Assembly (NCBI GenBank): GCA_964390945.1
Contig: CAYMIV010000003.1
Coordinates: forward strand, 6,710-70,709
DNA: 64,000 bases
Direction of reading: 5' to 3'
DNA from: Damh-18 sp964390945
Lineage (GTDB): Bacteria; Patescibacteriota; Minisyncoccia; Phycocordibacterales; UBA918
The position numbers were made by a program, and so were the translations under genes. The notes beneath the pieces are model-generated. The model ran no database searches. It saw only the letters and a program-made list of their open reading frames with translations, and was not told the origin of the DNA. Positions within the stretch are counted from its first letter, which is position 1; the number at the start of each line of letters is the position of its first letter. Of the stretch, positions 15,797 to 23,702 are shown one piece after another.

Positions 15797-16210
15797 TTGG
15801 CGGTAACGAACGTCGTCGCAGTGCCGGTAACGGACGCTGCGTATGGGAACATTGCAACAAGCGAGACTGAAATCAGTGCGGGGAAGAGTCCGGATATTTC
15901 AGATACTGAGCGTATCGTCCGTGATTACTTCAAGGATTTGCCGGTTATGGTCCAGATAGCACGCTGCGAATCAGCATTTCGACATCAGTTGTCGGACGGC
16001 TCAATTTTAAAGGGTAAAATTGACTCAGCCGACACAGGTGTTATGCAAATCAATGCACGCTATCATGGCGACAAAGCCGGAAAACTCGGCCTCGATCTCA
16101 CAGACATCTACGACAACATGGCATATGCTCGCGACCTCTATGAGCGCGAAGGGACTACCCCCTGGAGCGCCTCATCTGCCTGTTGGGAACCCCACATTGC
16201 AATGCGTTAA
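15797..16210 (+). CDS. Secreted lytic transglycosylase-like (lysozyme-fold) protein
   Basis: The domain carries VQIARCESAFRHQ with the catalytic-type Glu, DTGVMQINARYH and a C-terminal YARDLYEREGTTPWSASSACW, the pattern of small SLT/GEWL-like domains that cleave peptidoglycan. The start is uncertain: only a TTG at 15797 is in frame, giving a poor signal peptide, yet the in-frame codons just upstream (ILSSLLTAILAVTNVVAVPV) would make an ideal one. A TTG at 15750 in another frame reads MDKTIG and would join this by a -1 shift. A strong terminator follows. Confidence 0.75.
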   Translation: MAVTNVVAVPVTDAAYGNIATSETEISAGKSPDISDTERIVRDYFKDLPVMVQIARCESAFRHQLSDGSILKGKIDSADTGVMQINARYHGDKAGKLGLDLTDIYDNMAYARDLYEREGTTPWSASSACWEPHIAMR

Positions 16211-16214
16211 GAGC

Positions 16215-16242
16215 AAAAAGACCTCTTTTGAGAGGTCTTTTT
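16215..16242 (+). terminator. Perfect Rho-independent terminator
   Basis: AAAAAGACCTCT/AGAGGTCTTTTT, 12-bp perfect stem with TTTG loop. Confidence 0.95.
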
Positions 16243-16243
16243 G

Positions 16244-16375
16244 TTTGAGTGGCTGGGCTAACTCGTATACTTTGCTGGCTGCGTCTTTCAAACACTCACC
16301 GTCACCGTATATACAAATACGACTCGTGTTTTCAATCCTTGCCGCCTTGTATCCAAATTCGCCCAGCCACTCAAA
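16244..16375. repeat. Concentric ~132-bp imperfect palindrome (element 2)
   Basis: Outer arms 16244-16258 and 16361-16375 are a perfect 15-bp inverted repeat (TTTGAGTGGCTGGGC). Inside, GTATAC/GTATCC (16265-16270 with 16349-16354), AAACAC/GTGTTT (16290-16295 with 16326-16331) and a central palindrome GTATATAC (16307-16314) share the same centre near 16310. It sits just past a terminator, between convergent genes, exactly like element 1, and the two central halves align with each other (ACTC...CGTATA...TCGTG...). Confidence 0.75.
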
Positions 16376-16384
16376 AGAGTATGT

Positions 16385-16804
16385 TTATTTCCCTAGTTTC
16401 CAACCGTCGCCGGCACCATACGCCATTGCGTAAAGAAGTCCGCCTAGTATTGAAAGGTTCTTCAATGCTGCGGTTAGTTGACCAGCATCCTTGACTGGAT
16501 TGTGAACGAGAAGAACCGTAAGCACGAGAAATATGATGAGTGCACCTGCGGCAAGACCGACACGGTAACCCACGATGAGCATCGCACCGCCGATAATTTC
16601 AATGAGTACAACGAGCCACGCGAGAAGCAGAGCGACCGGCAAATCCATCTTTGCGAGACCTTCTGAAAAACCAGAAACGCCACCTTCACCGGTCAATTTT
16701 TTCCAACCGGATACAAGGAACAAAAGTCCCAGGAGAACTCGCCCAACGAGAACGCCGTGCGTGCGAAGACAAGTTCGCTGTGAATCAGACATCATTAAAT
16801 TCAT
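16385..16804 (-). CDS. DoxX-family membrane protein
   Basis: A 139-residue integral membrane protein with four hydrophobic helices. The opening VGRVLLGLLFLVSGWKKLTG is the DoxX signature, followed by MDLPVALLLAWLVVLIEIIGGAMLIVGY and GALIIFLVLTVLLVHNP, ending with a helix over the NLSILGGLLYAMAYGAG region. DoxX-like proteins are linked to redox or quinone-associated membrane functions, but no reaction is established for this branch. The first ATG of three possible ones (16804, 16795, 16792) is used. Single gene, divergent from the EVE gene. Confidence 0.88.
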   Translation of the reverse strand: MNLMMSDSQRTCLRTHGVLVGRVLLGLLFLVSGWKKLTGEGGVSGFSEGLAKMDLPVALLLAWLVVLIEIIGGAMLIVGYRVGLAAGALIIFLVLTVLLVHNPVKDAGQLTAALKNLSILGGLLYAMAYGAGDGWKLGK

Positions 16805-16885
16805 ATGTATATGTTGAGTTTATGAGGTTAAAGAGGCCATCCCCACCTTTGCGGACGACCACCACTAGTATACCATGAACAGAAT

Positions 16886-17362
16886 ATGCGATTTTGGCTT
16901 ATGAAAAGCGAACCCTCGTGCTACTCAATAGACGACCTCAAGCGTCAGAAAATCGGTATGTGGGACGGGGTGAGAAATTATCAAGCGCGCAATTTTATGC
17001 GACAGATGAAACGCGAAGATGGGGTACTTTTTTACCACTCATCGGCGGAGGAAATCGGCGTAGTCGGCATGGCACGGGTGGCACGGGAAGCATATCCGGA
17101 TCCGACGCAATTCAAAAAGGGAAGTGAGCACTATGACCCGAAATCAAAGAAAGAAAGTCCGCGATGGGATGCGGTCGATGTTCGCTTTGAGAGTAAATTC
17201 GCGAAGGTGGTGACCCTCGGCGTTCTCAAGAACGACCCATTTTTTGAGACGATGATTGTAATCAAGCCCGGCGTGCGACTTTCGATACAACCAATTTCCA
17301 AAAAGCACTTTGACCGCATCGTGCGTTTGGGCGGGGAAGGAAGAAATAAGATATCACCATGA
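16886..17362 (+). CDS. EVE-domain protein
   Basis: A 158-residue single EVE domain starting MRFWLMKSEPSCYSIDDL, with WDGVRNYQARNFM, a GVLFYHS strand and a C-terminal LSIQPISKKHFDRIVRLG. EVE domains are PUA-like folds that recognise modified bases in nucleic acids; freestanding bacterial versions are thought to bind modified RNA or DNA and are often near restriction or RNA-modification genes. Here it overlaps the DUF1653 gene by 4 nt (ATGA), and murI follows, so the three appear to be one operon. Confidence 0.92.
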   Translation: MRFWLMKSEPSCYSIDDLKRQKIGMWDGVRNYQARNFMRQMKREDGVLFYHSSAEEIGVVGMARVAREAYPDPTQFKKGSEHYDPKSKKESPRWDAVDVRFESKFAKVVTLGVLKNDPFFETMIVIKPGVRLSIQPISKKHFDRIVRLGGEGRNKISP

Positions 17363-17598
17363 ACATAGTGGTCGGAGCACGGTATCGGCACTACAAAAAC
17401 GGGAAGGAGTATCGCGTTATTGCGACCGCGCACCACAGCGAGACTCTCGAAGAGATGATTGTGTATGAAGCGCTTTACGATTCTCCGGAATTCGGTAATC
17501 ATGCCGTATGGACAAGACCGCGATGGCTCTTTGAGGAGCGAGTGGAGTATCAGGGGGTGTCGGTTCCTCGGTTTGAGCGTATTTCGGACTCACCGTAG
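17359..17598 (+). CDS. DUF1653-family protein
   Basis: A 79-residue protein matching DUF1653: VGARYRHYKNGKEYRVIATAHHSETLEEMIVYEALYDSPEFGNHAVWTRPRWLFEE, i.e. the G-x-Y-x-H-(Y/F)-K-g-x-x-Y and V-W-x-R-p-x-x-x-F-x-E pattern. These small beta-rich domains are widespread and of unknown function. Its start codon overlaps the stop of the EVE gene, implying translational coupling. No signal peptide or membrane helix. Confidence 0.88.
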   Translation: MNIVVGARYRHYKNGKEYRVIATAHHSETLEEMIVYEALYDSPEFGNHAVWTRPRWLFEERVEYQGVSVPRFERISDSP

Positions 17599-17611
17599 TT
17601 ATACAAAAGTC

Positions 17612-18391
17612 ATGAACGGAAAAATCGGATTATTTGATTCAGGAATCGGCGGGTACACAATTCTACGGGCCGTTCGTACATTATTGCCTCATTATGATTA
17701 CGTGTACTACGCGGATACGGAGCACGTGCCCTACGGCGACAGAACCGAAGAAGAGGTTTTTGCACTCACAAAAACAGGGGTTGAAACTCTTTTTCATGAA
17801 GGTTCCGAAATCGTACTCGTTGCATGCAATACCGCTTCTGCTGAAACGCTCCGAAAACTTCAAGACACGCTCATACCCGACATCTATGGATATCGCCGCA
17901 TACTCGGTGTCATCATTCCGACGGTTGAAACGCTCATAGAACATAAAACACAAAATGCACTTCTCATCGGAACAAGGCGCACAATTGAATCCCACAAGTA
18001 TGAACGTGAACTACAAAAAAGAAATTATGCCGGCACGTTCACCGCTGTTGCAACACCACGACTCGTTCCGCTCCTTGAAAACGAATCACGTGACGAAGCG
18101 GTCGCCTATCTCGATGGCGTGCTCTCCGCCGGGGTAGGGCAGTATGACACCATCGTACTCGGGTGCACGCATTACGCGCTCCTCAAGCGTGATATCCGAC
18201 ATCGGTATTCGAATAAAGAGGTCATTTCACAGGATGAGATTATTCCAGAAAAACTTTCCGGTTATCTAGCACGACACGATGAAATAAAATCAAAATTGAC
18301 ACAAAACGGTACCGAAAAAATAATTCTCACAAAAGATGGAATTGAGTATCGGAAGAAACTTGACGCCATAAGCGTAGAGGGAACAACGTAG
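17612..18391 (+). CDS. murI: Glutamate racemase
   Basis: A 259-residue MurI with both catalytic cysteines: IGLFDSGIGGYTILRAV at the N-terminus, the first Cys in LVACNTASAETL (about 74), the second in VLGCTHYALLK (about 187). It makes D-glutamate for peptidoglycan. ATG at 17612 is chosen because IGLFDSG must lie at the N-terminus; TATACA ends 6 nt before it, so it may also have a leaderless transcript in addition to operon read-through from the EVE and DUF1653 genes. Confidence 0.95.
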   Translation: MNGKIGLFDSGIGGYTILRAVRTLLPHYDYVYYADTEHVPYGDRTEEEVFALTKTGVETLFHEGSEIVLVACNTASAETLRKLQDTLIPDIYGYRRILGVIIPTVETLIEHKTQNALLIGTRRTIESHKYERELQKRNYAGTFTAVATPRLVPLLENESRDEAVAYLDGVLSAGVGQYDTIVLGCTHYALLKRDIRHRYSNKEVISQDEIIPEKLSGYLARHDEIKSKLTQNGTEKIILTKDGIEYRKKLDAISVEGTT

Positions 18392-18403
18392 AGCGCATTA
18401 CAC

Positions 18404-18437
18404 TATGTGTCGCACAATATATCTTTTACGACACATA
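18404..18437. repeat. 9-bp perfect inverted repeat (possible operator)
   Basis: TATGTGTCG (18404-18412) and CGACACATA (18429-18437), 16-nt A/T-rich spacer, 13 nt after the murI stop codon. Could be a hairpin or a dimeric-regulator site. Confidence 0.6.
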
Positions 18438-18479
18438 CTATGGCGAATCCCCCCTGCTCTGTAATGTTGAAAAACAAAG

Positions 18480-18596
18480 GTGGTTTGTGCCATTGCTGTT
18501 ATGTGCAGCAGAGTTGGCTTTCGTTCAGGCCGGCAGAAATTATCGATGATTGCAACCACCTTCCCCGAGGTGGCGCTTGTGGAAGTGCCTTTTGAT
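18480..18596 (+). ncRNA. Candidate branched structured RNA downstream of murI
   Basis: Plus-strand helices: P1 GGTGGTT (18480-18486)/AACCACC (18554-18560) enclosing TGCTG/CAGCA and GTTGGC/GCCGGC hairpins, followed by a terminator-like stem GGCGCTT (18572-18578)/AAGTGCC (18583-18589) and TTTTGATTT. CCACCT (18557-18562) can alternatively pair with AGGTGG (18568-18573), which would break both P1 and the terminator. This is riboswitch-like, but no gene follows on this strand. No clear promoter was found; it may be the murI 3' end. Confidence 0.45.
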
Positions 18597-18676
18597 TTCT
18601 GAGTAGACAAATCGATTGTGCTGTTTTATCCCCGTTCCCATCGTGGGCTTGAGGCGGGCGTATAGACCCGTCGTGA

Positions 18677-20017
18677 TTACCGTGCGGGCAGATATACCAT
18701 CGGGTCGATATACGCATCAGAGGCCGCGATTGGCGTTGTTGCCGCCCCGCAACTCGTTACAGTTTTAATTTCATTGAATTTTCGAACGCTTACACCGGCT
18801 TTTGCATACACGGTAAAGTGCAGGTGCGGACCTGTTGAGTAACCAGTGTTTCCTGTGTATCCGATAACGTCGCCTGTAGAAACCTTTTGACCGGGGACGA
18901 CGCTAATGACACTCTGGTGAGCGTAGAGTGTTGAAAGTCCGTTTGCGTGATCAATGAGAGTCCACTTGCCCCATGAATAGCAACCCGGCACAAGGTCGGT
19001 ATCGCCGGTTGCGCGAACGACTCCCGTAAGCGGCGCAAATATTTTTGTGCCGCGAGATGCTCCGAAATCGACGCCGGGGTGGTATGGACGGCCTCCGTAG
19101 ACTGATGCATTTTGCTTTGCAAATTCCGTACCACCGAAGAGTTGAGTGATGATGACATTTTCAAGTGGCCAATTGAACACCTGCGTTCCCTTCGGAGGTA
19201 TGGTGTTTGGGTCAAGGATAAACTGCAATTGTGATTCAAAATCACGAAGTTCTTTGATAATCAATTCGCGCGCCGACTCTTTTTCTTTAAGCAGTTTTTG
19301 ATATTGCGCCTCTTCATTCTGTGTTGATTTGAGAAGTGAGTTTTTTTCAGCGCTGTTGCTTACGAGTACCTTATTTTGGTCTGTGTACTGATTTTTCAAA
19401 GCAACAAGTTCTGTTCTTGCTTCGCTTGTTTCTTGATGTTTTTCCTCGAGGAGAATTTTTTGAGAGGCAAGACTCTTCACTTTATTGCTCATAAAGGAGC
19501 GAACTTGTTCAAGGTTTTCAATGGCGCTCCAAAATTCAGAAAGACTGTCGTGCTGGAGGAGCACAACAATGAATGATTCGTTATCCGATTCATTCAATCT
19601 TCGAAGCGTTTCGGCAATCGCAGACTCGTTTTTTTGTATTGACTGTTCAGTCTCACCAATCTCAAGAGAAAGTCGTTCAAGTTCCAAATCTTTAGAACCG
19701 ATTTTGTTCTGTGTGTAACTAATGTCGGATTGCACTTTCTTTCGTTCAAGTGCGAGTTGGTTGATTGCCGACTGAAGTGTTTTCTTTTCACTTCCCACCT
19801 TCTTCAGTTCCGCCTGAAAGCCGGCTATCTCTTTTTCAATCTGGAGAAGTCTGTTATTGCGTTCATCAATCTGATTTTTGAGTTTTTCAATTTCCGATTC
19901 TTCCGCGCGTACTGGAAGCGTGGAAGAATGCACAAGCGCGGTGATAATCAAAAAGAAGAACCCGAAAACCGCAATCGGGTACGCGCGTGGATACAATTTT
20001 TTAAAAGTTACGCTCAT
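18677..20017 (-). CDS. Coiled-coil M23 metallopeptidase (EnvC-like)
   Basis: A 446-residue exported protein: signal anchor (about 14-34), a long coiled coil from EESEIEKLKNQIDERNNRLLQIEKEI to about residue 260, then a LytM/M23 domain with HPGVDFGASRGTKIFAPLTG and HLHFTVYA supplying the zinc ligands (H-x-x-x-D and H-x-H). EnvC/NlpD-type proteins cleave peptidoglycan peptides or activate amidases during cell separation. It follows gltX closely on the same strand, at the end of the murein cluster, in agreement with a role in wall remodelling. Confidence 0.93.
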   Translation of the reverse strand: MSVTFKKLYPRAYPIAVFGFFFLIITALVHSSTLPVRAEESEIEKLKNQIDERNNRLLQIEKEIAGFQAELKKVGSEKKTLQSAINQLALERKKVQSDISYTQNKIGSKDLELERLSLEIGETEQSIQKNESAIAETLRRLNESDNESFIVVLLQHDSLSEFWSAIENLEQVRSFMSNKVKSLASQKILLEEKHQETSEARTELVALKNQYTDQNKVLVSNSAEKNSLLKSTQNEEAQYQKLLKEKESARELIIKELRDFESQLQFILDPNTIPPKGTQVFNWPLENVIITQLFGGTEFAKQNASVYGGRPYHPGVDFGASRGTKIFAPLTGVVRATGDTDLVPGCYSWGKWTLIDHANGLSTLYAHQSVISVVPGQKVSTGDVIGYTGNTGYSTGPHLHFTVYAKAGVSVRKFNEIKTVTSCGAATTPIAASDAYIDPMVYLPAR

Positions 20018-20065
20018 ACAAATGCTTCTCGCGCGAGAAGTGAGCGATCGGATTCGGGTCAGGCA

Positions 20066-21442
20066 TTAAGCCGCCGATTCGTTGCGCACATGTAAAATTG
20101 TATCACAGGCAGTTTGTATTCTTTTGTACGACTCGCCCGAACCGATGATTGAGATTACGGTAAAGGGATCCGGTGACCTTTCCCTCCCCGTGAGTGCAAC
20201 GCGGAGCGGCCAGAGTACCTCTCCCCTTCCAACTTCTTCGGCGTATTCCCAGATGCGAGATTTTACCTCTTCCGGCGTTGCTTCTTCACTGATGGTGGAA
20301 ATTATCTCCGCCAACTTTTGTAAACGAGGGAGTGCGTCTTTAATTGATGTATCATTCTTCCACTTGAGCATATCGGGTTCCGGTTTCGGCGCTGCAAACG
20401 CAAAATCATATTCTCCTTTTTCAGCCTCTTCGGTAATTTGTGAACCGACCGCAACCCGTTCTCTGATAACTGGTATGAGTTTAATGAGGCGCTCTTCCCC
20501 ATATTGCGGCAGTGCGCGTACCGAATTCGGCAGACGGTTTTTTACCATGTCTCTGTATCGCTCTGCATCAAGGCGCATGAGATGCTCACGATTGAACCAC
20601 TTTAGTTTTTCGATATCAAAAATTGCGCCGGATTTCTGAATGCCGGAGAGATCAAATTCCCGTACCAACTCATCGAGCGTAAATATTTCCTTGTTGGTTC
20701 CCGGATTCCATCCGAGAAAGGCGAGATAATTATCGATTGCTTCCGGCAGAAAACCGTCATTGAAGTATGAGTTCATGTGCACAGTCCCGTTTCGTTTTGA
20801 AAGTTTTGAGCGGTCGAGTCCGAGCAAAAGCGGAAGATGAGCATAGATGGGTCGGCGCGCACCGATTGCTTCTTGAATGAGAATTTGACGCGGTGTGTTA
20901 GAAATATGATCTTCACCCCGAATGACGTGCGTAACCTCCATTTCGTGATCGTCAACGACAACGGTAAAGTGGTAGAGTGCGCTCTCAAGCGAGCGTGCAA
21001 TGACAAAATCACCGAGCTCGGTGGTGTCGAAAGAAATTTCTCCTCGTATTTCATCCTCGAATGTAATTGTGCGATTCGGGTTCTTGAGACGGACAACATC
21101 AGTGAATGTGCCGGGTTCAGACTTACTTTCTTCCCGAGAGAGATATGCGGTCTTCTCTTCAATCGCACGCTCCAGGTACCCTCGATAAATCGCTGCACGA
21201 TCAGATTGCCGATAAAAGGCATCCCAGGTAATGCCGAGCGCTTTAAATCCCTCCAATATCTCAACCTCATACTCCTTCTTGCTGCGCACCGGATCGGTAT
21301 CTTCCGACCGCACAATGAAGGTACCGCCGGAGTGGCGTGCAAATAGAAAATTATAGAGCGCGGTTCGTGCCGTGCCAACGTGGAGGTGACCAGTAGGACT
21401 GGGTGCCATTCGCGTCACCACATGTTCGGTAGTTTTAATCAT
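20066..21442 (-). CDS. gltX: Glutamyl-tRNA synthetase
   Basis: A 458-residue class I enzyme: RMAPSPTGHLHVGTARTALYNFLFAR (HVGT form of HIGH) at 11-36, SEDTDPVRSKKEYEVEILEGF, the GEDHISNTPRQ segment, and KLSKRNG at about 240. It charges tRNA-Glu and, in organisms without GlnRS, also tRNA-Gln ahead of amidation. The gene starts 3 nt after murG ends, so it is part of the murein operon, an unusual position but typical of compact genomes. Normal length for the bacterial family. Confidence 0.95.
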   Translation of the reverse strand: MIKTTEHVVTRMAPSPTGHLHVGTARTALYNFLFARHSGGTFIVRSEDTDPVRSKKEYEVEILEGFKALGITWDAFYRQSDRAAIYRGYLERAIEEKTAYLSREESKSEPGTFTDVVRLKNPNRTITFEDEIRGEISFDTTELGDFVIARSLESALYHFTVVVDDHEMEVTHVIRGEDHISNTPRQILIQEAIGARRPIYAHLPLLLGLDRSKLSKRNGTVHMNSYFNDGFLPEAIDNYLAFLGWNPGTNKEIFTLDELVREFDLSGIQKSGAIFDIEKLKWFNREHLMRLDAERYRDMVKNRLPNSVRALPQYGEERLIKLIPVIRERVAVGSQITEEAEKGEYDFAFAAPKPEPDMLKWKNDTSIKDALPRLQKLAEIISTISEEATPEEVKSRIWEYAEEVGRGEVLWPLRVALTGRERSPDPFTVISIIGSGESYKRIQTACDTILHVRNESAA

Positions 21443-21444
21443 AT

Positions 21445-22569
21445 TTAGTGCAATCTGCAGATAGCAAGCGTAATATCAGCCATTTTTTCAGCCGCATCTC
21501 GAATGCCGAACGATTGCGCTCCGGCTGCCATTTCGTTGTATATCTGCGGGTTCCCAATAATACGTTCTAATTCAGCCATGAGCAAATTGTCACTAAGATT
21601 GACTTCCTCCATGACGAGAGCTGCGCCTGTTTTTGCATAGGTGAAGGCATTGGTATGTTGATCGTGACTTATTGTTTCGGGAATGGGAATGATGAGAGAA
21701 GGTTTTCCATGAACTGCGATTTCATGAATGGCGCCACTCCCTGCTCTCGATATGATGATTGTCGCCGCATGGTATGCATCGTTGAGCGCGTTCGGTTCCA
21801 GAAAGGGTACCGCGTGATACCGTTTAAAGAGGTCGTCCTGTGGTATGAGTTGGCGAGCTGTCGCAGAAACGATATTAAAATTCTTCTTCCCCGTCTGGTG
21901 GATGATGGAAAATCTCGGCAGAAGTTCATCAAGAGCATCGAGGATGAATTCATTGAGTCGTTCAGCACCTTGCGAGCCGCCCAGTGCAAGTATCACCGGA
22001 GTTGACGGATCAATACCGAATCGTTCGAGCATGGAGCTTGATGGCGGTAACAACAGCTCATGACGGATGGGGATGCCGACGAGATGCGTTTTGTGTGCAG
22101 GAAAATAGCGAGCTGCCTCCTCGTATGCAACAAGTACCTCCCGAGCGAAGCGGGCACCCAACTTGTTTGCGCGACCGGGTAGCGCATCTGATTCGTGGAC
22201 GATTATGGGGATGTTGAGAAGCATGCCTGCCAAAACAACCGGGACGCTCGTATATCCGCCTTTGCTCACGATAACATCCGGATAGATGAAAAATAGTTTG
22301 CAGAGTGCAACGATAACTCCGTAAAGCGTTACAAAAAAATCAAGGTAATTGAGGATTGAAAAATATCGGCGCTGCTTACCTGCCGGAATGCGTACAAAAT
22401 GTATTCCCCGATCCGCAAGTGCATTCGCGTCGTATGGTTCGGGTCCGAGGTAGTGGAGTGTCGGCCGTTCATCGCTTGCATTGAGTGTTTCCGCAAGACT
22501 CATAAGCGGATAAAAATGACCACCCGTTCCTCCTCCCACAAGCGCAATATGAATCTTGCTCGATGTCAT
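21445..22569 (-). CDS. murG: UDP-GlcNAc:lipid I N-acetylglucosaminyltransferase MurG
   Basis: A 374-residue GT28 enzyme with the MurG glycine loop ALVGGGTGGHFYPLMSLAE (10-28), the acceptor-side region VSKGGYTSVPVVLAG, a second glycine-rich motif ILALGGSQGAERLNEF (about 190) and the UDP-binding segment IISRAGSGAIHEIAVHGKPSLIIPIP. It converts lipid I to lipid II on the cytoplasmic side of the membrane. Placed after ftsW and mraY as in division and cell wall (dcw) clusters, although mur ligase genes are absent from this stretch. Confidence 0.96.
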   Translation of the reverse strand: MTSSKIHIALVGGGTGGHFYPLMSLAETLNASDERPTLHYLGPEPYDANALADRGIHFVRIPAGKQRRYFSILNYLDFFVTLYGVIVALCKLFFIYPDVIVSKGGYTSVPVVLAGMLLNIPIIVHESDALPGRANKLGARFAREVLVAYEEAARYFPAHKTHLVGIPIRHELLLPPSSSMLERFGIDPSTPVILALGGSQGAERLNEFILDALDELLPRFSIIHQTGKKNFNIVSATARQLIPQDDLFKRYHAVPFLEPNALNDAYHAATIIISRAGSGAIHEIAVHGKPSLIIPIPETISHDQHTNAFTYAKTGAALVMEEVNLSDNLLMAELERIIGNPQIYNEMAAGAQSFGIRDAAEKMADITLAICRLH

Positions 22570-22600
22570 GTCGTTATTAGTATTATGGTATCACGATGCA

Positions 22601-23698
22601 TTAGGAGGGGCGCTCATATTTCGACACATTCAGAATGATTCCGAGGCTCGCGAGCGTTGCGAGCAGTGCCGTTCCTCCATGGCTTATGAGAGGGAGCGGA
22701 AGACCTGAGAGCGGAGCGAGGCCAAGCATACCTGCAGTATTGAGCAGTACTTGCGTCATAATGAGTGTGACAAGACCAATGACAATAAGCATGCCGAAAA
22801 GATCTGGCGCGTGCGTTGCGATGCGGTAACCGCGAAATGTGAACGCAAGAAACAAGACTAGTAACAGCGTGCTTCCCACGAACCCGAACTCTTCGCTGTA
22901 CACTGCAAAAATAGAGTCGCCGATTGGTTCCGGAAGATATTCAAATTTTTGAATACTCTGTCCGTACCCGCGTCCTACGAGCCCGCCAGAACCAATCGCG
23001 ATGAGTGATTGCCGAATCTGATAACCGGAACCCTGGGGGTCCGGCGTTGGATTAATAAATGTCATGATGCGGTCTTTGACATACGGTCGCATATACGCGA
23101 GAGCGGCAACGAGCAAAACGCCGAGAATAAACATGAGCACCACATCGCGAACACGTCCGCCTGCGACAATGAACATGGTAACGGACGCGGCGGCAATAAT
23201 GAGGAATGTGTCGGTATCGGGCTGAAGGAGCATCACCGTACCGACTATGCCGATAAGGCCAGCAAACACTAGTGTGCCCGATCTAAATTCATGAAGTCTC
23301 CCCTTCATACCCGAAAGCCACGTTGCCATATAAATTGTAAACGCAATTTTCAAAAATTCGGCAGGTTGGAATGTAAATCCTCCTATATGAATCCAACGTT
23401 TTGCGCCCCCAGCCTCAAGTGCGAGTTGCGGAATAAAAACCAGCAATGTGAGCACCAATACAATAAAAAAAATATAGAACGCATACTGCCTCCAGATGCG
23501 ATAATGAATTGAGCTCGTTATGAAAAGCGCAAAACCGCCCCCAACGATACCAAAGAGGATTTGACTGAAGGCAACCGACGAAAATTGTGCTCCGGTTCGA
23601 GCGAGAAGACCGAGCGATGCGGAGGTAAACACAAAGAAACCAATCACCACAAGAATAATGGTAAGGAGTAGAAGAGTTCGATCTATTCCCCGCCGCAT
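22601..23698 (-). CDS. ftsW: Peptidoglycan polymerase FtsW (SEDS family)
   Basis: A 365-residue protein with about ten membrane helices. SEDS hallmarks: AKRWIHIGGFTFQPAEFLKIA, DPQGSGYQIRQSLIAIGSGGLVGRGYGQS, LPEPIGDSIFAVYSEEFGFVGS and PLSGLPLPLISHGGTALLATL. SEDS proteins polymerise glycan strands from lipid II together with class B penicillin-binding proteins. The position between mraY and murG favours FtsW (division) over RodA. It begins 5 nt before the mraY stop region, so translation is likely continuous in the operon. Confidence 0.94.
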   Translation of the reverse strand: MRRGIDRTLLLLTIILVVIGFFVFTSASLGLLARTGAQFSSVAFSQILFGIVGGGFALFITSSIHYRIWRQYAFYIFFIVLVLTLLVFIPQLALEAGGAKRWIHIGGFTFQPAEFLKIAFTIYMATWLSGMKGRLHEFRSGTLVFAGLIGIVGTVMLLQPDTDTFLIIAAASVTMFIVAGGRVRDVVLMFILGVLLVAALAYMRPYVKDRIMTFINPTPDPQGSGYQIRQSLIAIGSGGLVGRGYGQSIQKFEYLPEPIGDSIFAVYSEEFGFVGSTLLLVLFLAFTFRGYRIATHAPDLFGMLIVIGLVTLIMTQVLLNTAGMLGLAPLSGLPLPLISHGGTALLATLASLGIILNVSKYERPS

Positions 23699-23702
23699 AG
23701 GG

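Noticed and set aside
10423..16375. Palindromic elements as integron attC sites
   Set aside because: No paired RYYYAAC/GTTRRRY core sites at the element ends and no integrase or cassette-like gene array.
18398..18610. 70-codon minus-strand frame starting TTG in the murI/M23 gap
   Set aside because: TTG start without ribosome site, no conserved character; the region is better explained by RNA structure.
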